This document shows, one piece after another, positions 56,588-64,000 of a stretch of DNA of 64,000 bases. Source of the stretch: Xylophilus sp042867185. Its GTDB lineage: Bacteria > Pseudomonadota > Gammaproteobacteria > Burkholderiales > Burkholderiaceae_C. Under the pieces are notes generated by a model. It worked only from the letters and a program-made list of their open reading frames with translations. It did no database searches and had not been told where the DNA came from. A program made the position numbers and the translations under genes. Position 1 is the stretch's first letter. The number at the start of each line of letters is the position of its first letter. The stretch lies in the NCBI GenBank assembly GCA_042867185.1, contig JBHZQV010000004.1, positions 124,001 through 188,000 of the forward strand, given 5' to 3'.

Positions 56588-58192
56588 ATGACGACCTCCT
56601 TCTCCCAACTCGCGCTGGACGAACCCCTCGCCCGCGCAGTAGCCGAAATGGGCTACGAATCCATGACGCCGATCCAGGCGGAGGCCATTCCGGTGGTGCT
56701 CCAGGGCCGCGACGTGATGGGCGCCGCCCAGACGGGTACCGGCAAGACGGCTGCTTTCTCGCTGCCGCTGCTGCAGCGCATGCTCAAGCACCAGAATGCC
56801 TCCACCTCGCCCGCGCGGCATCCGGTGCGGGCCCTGGTGCTGCTGCCGACGCGCGAGCTGGCCGATCAGGTCGCCCAGCAGGTCAAGCTCTATGCCAAGT
56901 ACACGAACCTGCGCAGCGCGGTGGTGTTCGGCGGCATGGACATGAAGCCGCAGACGCTGGAGCTGAAGAAGGGCGTCGAGGTGCTGGTCGCCACGCCGGG
57001 CCGGCTGCTCGACCACATCGAAGCCAAGAACGCGGTGCTGAACCAGGTCGAGTACGTGGTGCTCGACGAGGCCGACCGCATGCTGGATATCGGCTTCCTG
57101 CCCGACCTCCAGCGCATCCTGTCGTTCCTGCCCAAGCAGCGGACCACGCTGCTGTTCTCCGCCACCTTCTCGCCGGAGATCAAGCGCCTGGCCAGCAGCT
57201 ACCTGCAGGATCCGGTGACGATCGAAGTGGCGCGCTCCAACGCCACCGCCTCCACCGTCGAGCAGCACTTCTTCAGCGTGCGCGACGACGACAAGCGCCG
57301 GGCCCTGCAGCAGATCCTGCGGCAGCGCGGCATCAAGCAGGCCTTCGTGTTCGTCAACAGCAAGCTCGGCTGCGCCCGGCTGGCACGTTCCCTGGAGCGC
57401 GAAGGCCTGAAGACGGCGGCGCTGCACGGTGACAAGAGCCAGGACGAGCGGCTGAAGGCCCTCGACGCCTTCAAGAAAGGCGAAGTCGACCTGCTGGTGT
57501 GCACCGACGTGGCCGCGCGCGGCCTCGACATCAAGGATGTGCCCGCGGTCTTCAACTTCGACATTCCGTTCAATGCCGAAGACTATGTCCACCGCATCGG
57601 CCGTACCGGGCGTGCGGGCGCTTCCGGGTTGGCGGTCACCTTCGTCGGCAGCGGCCCGAACGACGTGCGCCTGGCGGCCGACATCGAGAAGCTGATCAAC
57701 ACCAAGCTCGAGATCGAGCCGGTAGAGTTCGAAGACGACATGCCGCGTGGGCGCATCAACGACGGCCGCCGCCTCTACCGCAGCGAGCCCGGTGCCGAGG
57801 AGGGCGAAGGTCCGGTGAGCGGTGTGGTGGCGCCCGTGCCGCGCAACGGCCTGCGCGATGTGCGCGAGCCGCGCGAATCCCGTGAGTCCCGGGAATCGCG
57901 CGAGGCCCGTGCCCCGCGGGCCGAACGCGAACAGCGCTATTTCCGCGCGCCGTCGGCACCGCGCGATGCCTTCTTCGAGAAGCCGTACGAGCCGTCGGCG
58001 CGGGAAGAAGCGCCTTCGTGGGAAGCCAGCGTGCGGCCCGCGCGCAGCATCTCGGCGAACATCAAGCCGAAGCGCAAGGTGGCGGCGCTGTTCAAGGCCG
58101 TGGAGGCGCGGCCGGAGCCGCAAGAACCGCCCCAGCCGGTCATGGTGCAGCGGCCCGAAGCGGAGCCGGCTCCGGAGACATCGGAGTCTTGA
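56588..58192 (+). CDS. rhlE: DEAD-box ATP-dependent RNA helicase RhlE-like
   Basis: The 534-residue protein has the full helicase core (about 1-385): Q motif MTPIQAEAIP, AQTGTGKT, LPTRELADQV, DEAD, SAT and HRIGRTGRAG. The sequence is of the RhlE group, which helps ribosome assembly and RNA turnover. The C-terminal 150 residues are low-complexity and charged, with a REPRESRESRESREAR stretch and a Pro/Glu-rich end, and should bind RNA or partners nonspecifically. A small hairpin terminator follows. Confidence 0.95.
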   Translation: MTTSFSQLALDEPLARAVAEMGYESMTPIQAEAIPVVLQGRDVMGAAQTGTGKTAAFSLPLLQRMLKHQNASTSPARHPVRALVLLPTRELADQVAQQVKLYAKYTNLRSAVVFGGMDMKPQTLELKKGVEVLVATPGRLLDHIEAKNAVLNQVEYVVLDEADRMLDIGFLPDLQRILSFLPKQRTTLLFSATFSPEIKRLASSYLQDPVTIEVARSNATASTVEQHFFSVRDDDKRRALQQILRQRGIKQAFVFVNSKLGCARLARSLEREGLKTAALHGDKSQDERLKALDAFKKGEVDLLVCTDVAARGLDIKDVPAVFNFDIPFNAEDYVHRIGRTGRAGASGLAVTFVGSGPNDVRLAADIEKLINTKLEIEPVEFEDDMPRGRINDGRRLYRSEPGAEEGEGPVSGVVAPVPRNGLRDVREPRESRESRESREARAPRAEREQRYFRAPSAPRDAFFEKPYEPSAREEAPSWEASVRPARSISANIKPKRKVAALFKAVEARPEPQEPPQPVMVQRPEAEPAPETSES

Positions 58193-58232
58193 GAAGAACG
58201 CCGGGCGTGCGGCGTTCGGTGAAGAAGGGAAG

Positions 58233-58256
58233 ACGGCCTGCGGGCCGTTTTCTTTT
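58233..58256 (+). terminator. Terminator after rhlE
   Basis: ACGGCC and GGCCGT form a short hairpin with a TGCG-type loop, followed by TTTCTTTT. Confidence 0.7.
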
Positions 58257-58306
58257 GGGGCCTGCACCGCCCACCCCGGCGCTGCGCGACCCGGCCCCGG
58301 CTGCGC

Positions 58307-59149
58307 TCAGCCCGGCACTTGCGCCTGTTCGCACCCGACATCGATGCGTTCGTCGTGGGTGGCCGTCGCGCCCAGCTTCACCGCGGTGAGGCAGCCGCCC
58401 CAGACGCAGCCGGTGTCGAGCGACAGCAGCCGCGGCCGGTCGATCCAGCCCAGCGTGGACCAGTGGCCGAAAACGACGGTCACCTCGGCGGTGCGGCGGC
58501 CGGGCAGATCGAACCACGGCAGCAGCCCGGCGGGCGCCTTGGCGGCGCCTTCCTTGGCGTCGAAATCCATCCGGCCGTCGGTATGGCAGAAGCGCAGGCG
58601 GGTCAGTGCGTTGACGATCACCCGCAGCCGTTCGATCCCCTGCAGATCGTCGCGCCATGCGTCGGGCGTGTTGCCGAACACCTGCGACAGAAAGCCGCGC
58701 AGATCCGGTCCCCGCAGCTGTGTCTCGACTTCGGCGGCGCGGGCGATGGTCTCGGCCGCATTCCACTGCGGCGGCACGCCGGCATGGACCAGCAACAGGT
58801 CCTGCAGGCCGTGCTGCAGCCGGTACGCCAAGGGCTGGTGGCGCAGCCAGTCGAGCATCGCAGCGCTGTCGGCGGCGGCCAGCAGGTCGTCCAGCGTATC
58901 GGCCCGGTGCGCCTTCCGCACGCCTTGCGCCACCGCCAGCAGGTGCAGATCGTGGTTGCCCAGCAGGCAGCGAATCGCGCCACCGCTGGCCATGGCGCGG
59001 CGCACGACGTCGGCCGAAGCGGGCCCGCGGTTGACCAGATCGCCCAGCAGGTAGACGGTGTCGCGGCTCGGTGAAAAAGCCACTTTCCGCAGGAGCGCGG
59101 CCAGGGCCGCATCGCAACCCTGCACATCGCCTATCAGGTACATTGACAT
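58307..59149 (-). CDS. apaH: Symmetrical bis(5'-nucleosyl)-tetraphosphatase ApaH
   Basis: ApaH splits Ap4A into two ADP. The 280-residue metallophosphatase has the motifs GDVQGC, LLGDLVNRGP, LLGNHD, VHAGVPP and VFGHWS. The start is 59149 (MSMYLIGDV) or 59143 (MYLIGDV). It is divergent from the CorC-like gene, whose ATG is 25 bp away, so their promoters must overlap. Confidence 0.95.
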   Translation of the reverse strand: MSMYLIGDVQGCDAALAALLRKVAFSPSRDTVYLLGDLVNRGPASADVVRRAMASGGAIRCLLGNHDLHLLAVAQGVRKAHRADTLDDLLAAADSAAMLDWLRHQPLAYRLQHGLQDLLLVHAGVPPQWNAAETIARAAEVETQLRGPDLRGFLSQVFGNTPDAWRDDLQGIERLRVIVNALTRLRFCHTDGRMDFDAKEGAAKAPAGLLPWFDLPGRRTAEVTVVFGHWSTLGWIDRPRLLSLDTGCVWGGCLTAVKLGATATHDERIDVGCEQAQVPG

Positions 59150-59173
59150 GCTCCCGATTCTCTACTGCCTTGC

Positions 59174-60481
59174 ATGGATTTTTTGCTCATTGCGCTGCTG
59201 ACACTTCTCAACGGCGTATTCGCCATGTCCGAACTGGCATTGGCCTCCAGCCGTCGCGCGCGGCTGATCGCATTGGCAGAATCCGGCGACAAAGGTGCCT
59301 CGGCGGCACTGGCCCTGCTCGACAACCCGACCCAGTTTCTGTCGTCCGTTCAGGTGGGCATCACCTCGATCGGCATGCTGAACGGCATTCTGGGCGAGGC
59401 CGCTTTCAGCGACGATGTCGCGGTGCTGCTCCAGGGCATGGGTGCGCCGGCGCGGGCCGCAGAGATCGGCGCCACCGCGATCGTGGTGACGATCATCACC
59501 TTCATCACCATCGTCTTCGGCGAACTGGTGCCGAAGCGCATCGGACAGCTCTATCCGGAGAAGGTCGCGCTGTGGGTGTCGCGGCCGATGACCTGGGTGG
59601 CGACGATCGCCAAGCCCTTCGTGCACCTGCTGTCGTTCAGCACCCATGCGGTGCTGAAGCTGCTGCGTGTCGACAACGCCCCCGAGCGGCCGGTGACCGA
59701 GGCGGAAATCGTCGCCAGCCTGGAAGAGGGCGTGGACGCCGGCATCATCGAGCACCAGGAGCACCGCATGGTGCAGAACGTGTTCCACCTGGACGACCGG
59801 CCGCTCACCTCGCTGATGGTGCCGCGGGCCGATATCGAGTGGCTGCCGGCGCTGGCCACAGTGCGCGATGCATTGCAGCACGCGGTCAAGGGCGGCGACC
59901 GCGGGTCGCACTCCTGGTATCCGGTCTGCCGCGGCTCGCTCGACGACGTGGTGGGTATCGTGAGCCTGTCGCATCTGCTCGCGCTGGATGCAGATGCCGC
60001 CGGGCCGATCGAAACGCATGTGCTGCCGGCTTCTTTCCTGCCGGAAACCCTGTCGGGCATGGAGTTGCTGGAGCAGTTCCGCGCGCAATCGGGCCGCATG
60101 GTATTCGTGGTCGATGAATATGGGGTGGTGCAGGGGCTGATGACCCCGCGCGATCTCCTGGAGGCGATTACCGGGGAGTTGCAGCCGGGAGCGGAAGCCC
60201 AGGCCTGGGCGACCCAGCGGGCCGACGGCTCCTGGCTGCTCGATGGGCTGATGCCGATCGGCGAACTCAAATCGCGCCTCGATATTCGCGAACTGCCGGG
60301 CGAAGACCGCAGTCTTTACAACACGCTGGCAGGTTTTCTGATGTCCGAATCGGGCCACCTGCCGGTGACGGGCGAGCAGATCGAATGCGCCGGGTGGATA
60401 TTCGAGGTGGTGGATCTCGACGGCAAGCGCATCGATAAGGTCATGGCGATGCTGCCGTCCGAATCTGCGACTACCGGATAA
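59174..60481 (+). CDS. CNNM/CorC-family transporter (DUF21-CBS-CorC_HlyC)
   Basis: The 435-residue protein has a DUF21 membrane domain (about 1-180; MSELALASSRRARL, FLSSVQVGITSIGMLNG and VFGELVPKR), a CBS pair (about 205-330; MVPRADIEWL and VVQGLMTPRDLLE) and a C-terminal CorC_HlyC domain. This is the architecture of Mg/Co-efflux-related proteins, often annotated as hemolysins. The transported ion is not proven. It lies 74 bp upstream of the H-NS-like gene. Confidence 0.92.
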   Translation: MDFLLIALLTLLNGVFAMSELALASSRRARLIALAESGDKGASAALALLDNPTQFLSSVQVGITSIGMLNGILGEAAFSDDVAVLLQGMGAPARAAEIGATAIVVTIITFITIVFGELVPKRIGQLYPEKVALWVSRPMTWVATIAKPFVHLLSFSTHAVLKLLRVDNAPERPVTEAEIVASLEEGVDAGIIEHQEHRMVQNVFHLDDRPLTSLMVPRADIEWLPALATVRDALQHAVKGGDRGSHSWYPVCRGSLDDVVGIVSLSHLLALDADAAGPIETHVLPASFLPETLSGMELLEQFRAQSGRMVFVVDEYGVVQGLMTPRDLLEAITGELQPGAEAQAWATQRADGSWLLDGLMPIGELKSRLDIRELPGEDRSLYNTLAGFLMSESGHLPVTGEQIECAGWIFEVVDLDGKRIDKVMAMLPSESATTG

Positions 60482-60498
60482 TCTTTTCGTGTTGTGTG

Positions 60499-60543
60499 TT
60501 GGACAGGCTCAATATTATCTATAATGTTAGTTTGCAAACTAAC
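60499..60543 (+). promoter_or_regulatory. Putative hns promoter with palindromic operator
   Basis: TTGGAC (60499-60504) and TATAAT (60520-60525) are 15 bp apart. A perfect 18-bp palindrome, GTTAGTTTG/CAAACTAAC at 60526-60543, immediately follows the -10, over the expected start of transcription. It could be a repressor site or a 5' UTR hairpin. The gene starts at 60556. Confidence 0.6.
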
Positions 60544-60555
60544 CTTGGACCTGCC

Positions 60556-60861
60556 ATGACGACCTCGTACAAAGACCTGATCAAGCAGCGCGAAGCCCTT
60601 GAAAACCAAATCAAGGACGCCCGTCAACGTGAAACGTCCGATGCCGTTTCGCGGGTTCGCAGCATCATCGAGGAATTCGAACTGACCGCGGCGGACGTTT
60701 TTCCGCCTGTGGGCCGCACCCGTGCCGTGTCGAGCGCCAAAGGCGGCAAGGTCGCCGCCAAGTACCGCGACCCAGCTACGGGCGCCACCTGGACCGGCCG
60801 TGGCAAGGCGCCGCGCTGGATCCAGAACGAAGACCGCAGCCGTTTCTTGATTGCCGATTGA
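60556..60861 (+). CDS. H-NS family nucleoid protein
   Basis: The 101-residue protein has an N-terminal coiled-coil oligomerisation segment (about 1-45; TTSYKDLIKQREALENQIK) and the C-terminal H-NS DNA-binding motif KYRDPATGATWTGRGKAPRWI. This is the Comamonadaceae/Burkholderia H-NS (Bv3F/HvrA-like) type. It would bind AT-rich DNA and silence genes. The ATG at 60556 is the natural start; the frame upstream contains the promoter. Confidence 0.93.
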   Translation: MTTSYKDLIKQREALENQIKDARQRETSDAVSRVRSIIEEFELTAADVFPPVGRTRAVSSAKGGKVAAKYRDPATGATWTGRGKAPRWIQNEDRSRFLIAD

Positions 60862-61239
60862 GGCTTCTCGGCGCATGCCGAGAAATGCAGGGCGGATTAA
60901 GGGCGGTGCCGCGAGTCGCTGCCGTGTTCGTTTTGCCAGGGCATAAAATATCTCCCGTGTTGTAAAGCACGGGAGATATTTTTACGTCCGGCGATCAAAA
61001 GTAACAATATGCTTCTGCGTTGGGCGGGGTGACATTCCTGGGCGGCGGCGCCTGCGCGGTCTTCGCAGCCACCCGCAGTGCCGACGCGGCGTGTTTCGGT
61101 GCGCATTTCTGCATGGCCCGGTCGGCCGATCGACGGAAAGGCGAGTTCCTGTCGATGGCTTCCACACGGTGTAACGCGCGGGAATGCCTGCACTGACAGA
61201 ATGAACCTTGCCACGACAGCCACCGACCAGGAGTGCCAG
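60862..61239. other. Intergenic region, hns to acnA
   Basis: These 378 bp hold the hairpin TTCTCGGC/GCCGAGAA at 60865-60884, the terminator at 60945-60983 and the acnA leader. A minus-strand frame (60995-61297) stays open and ends RNVTPPNAEAYCYF, but overlaps the acnA start and is not accepted as a gene. An AGGAG precedes the acnA ATG. Confidence 0.6.
60945..60983 (+). terminator. Rho-independent terminator after hns
   Basis: A 15-bp stem AAAATATCTCCCGTG/CACGGGAGATATTTT with an 8-nt loop is followed by TTACG. The T-run on either side makes it bidirectional. Confidence 0.9.

Positions 61240-64000
<2,761 letters not shown>

Overview
The window is a GC-rich (roughly two-thirds G+C by eye), gene-dense stretch of a chromosome that looks like a betaproteobacterium of the order Burkholderiales, most likely family Comamonadaceae (Variovorax/Acidovorax/Xylophilus-like). 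This rests on protein style and gene content (long-type ArgG, the folC-SPOR-cvpA-purF order, an IPTL-CTERM sorting tail, H-NS-like proteins) and on a dispersed AGCTAT/GCCGGC palindromic repeat of a kind I associate with that family. I see no phage, insertion sequence or CRISPR array.

Layout. 1-9.4 kb: a predicted peptide-modification gene set split around comEC: a partial circularly permuted ATP-grasp protein and a DUF2126 transglutaminase-like protein on the minus strand, then an ATP-grasp/alpha-E pair on the plus strand. 9.5-15 kb: a GGDEF-EAL signalling protein, two small low-complexity secreted proteins and a DUF3494 (ice-binding-like) surface protein with an IPTL-CTERM-like tail. 15.2-20.3 kb, minus strand: tRNA-Thr, fbp, pepN and prfB, the last with its programmed +1 frameshift. 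20.4-28.9 kb: a sterol-desaturase-like hydroxylase, then a four-gene minus-strand cluster (hybrid kinase, CheR, CheB, receiver-kinase) without CheA, CheW or a chemoreceptor, then an alpha/beta hydrolase. 29-37 kb: tas, ybaK, plsY, a degenerate HD-GYP protein, yajQ, a retropepsin-like protease, murB, argG and ppnP. 37-39.3 kb: an ECF sigma/anti-sigma pair and a glycine-zipper envelope protein. 39.4-45.9 kb: an ArsC-like reductase, folC-SPOR-cvpA-purF, gltX and tRNAs Ala-Glu-Asp. 46-64 kb: a mix of metabolic and housekeeping genes (methyltransferase, DUF2946, CYTH, dctA, BMP-type binding protein, guaD, dcd, a haloperoxidase-like hydrolase, ypfJ, rhlE, apaH, a CNNM/CorC protein, hns, and acnA running off the right edge).

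How the parts fit. Much is core metabolism: gluconeogenesis, arginine, purine and folate synthesis, peptidoglycan, phospholipid, TCA cycle, translation. Accessory interest lies in the ATP-grasp/alpha-E/transglutaminase set, the orphan CheR/CheB kinase cluster, the surface-protein island, and ten copies of a roughly 55-bp repeat. Two of those copies are embedded in frame in comEC and pepN and encode similar peptides; two others supply stop codons to the genes they touch. c-di-GMP-related functions recur: a dual GGDEF-EAL protein, a degenerate HD-GYP protein and YajQ.

All assignments come from reading the sequence and its translations. No database search was run.
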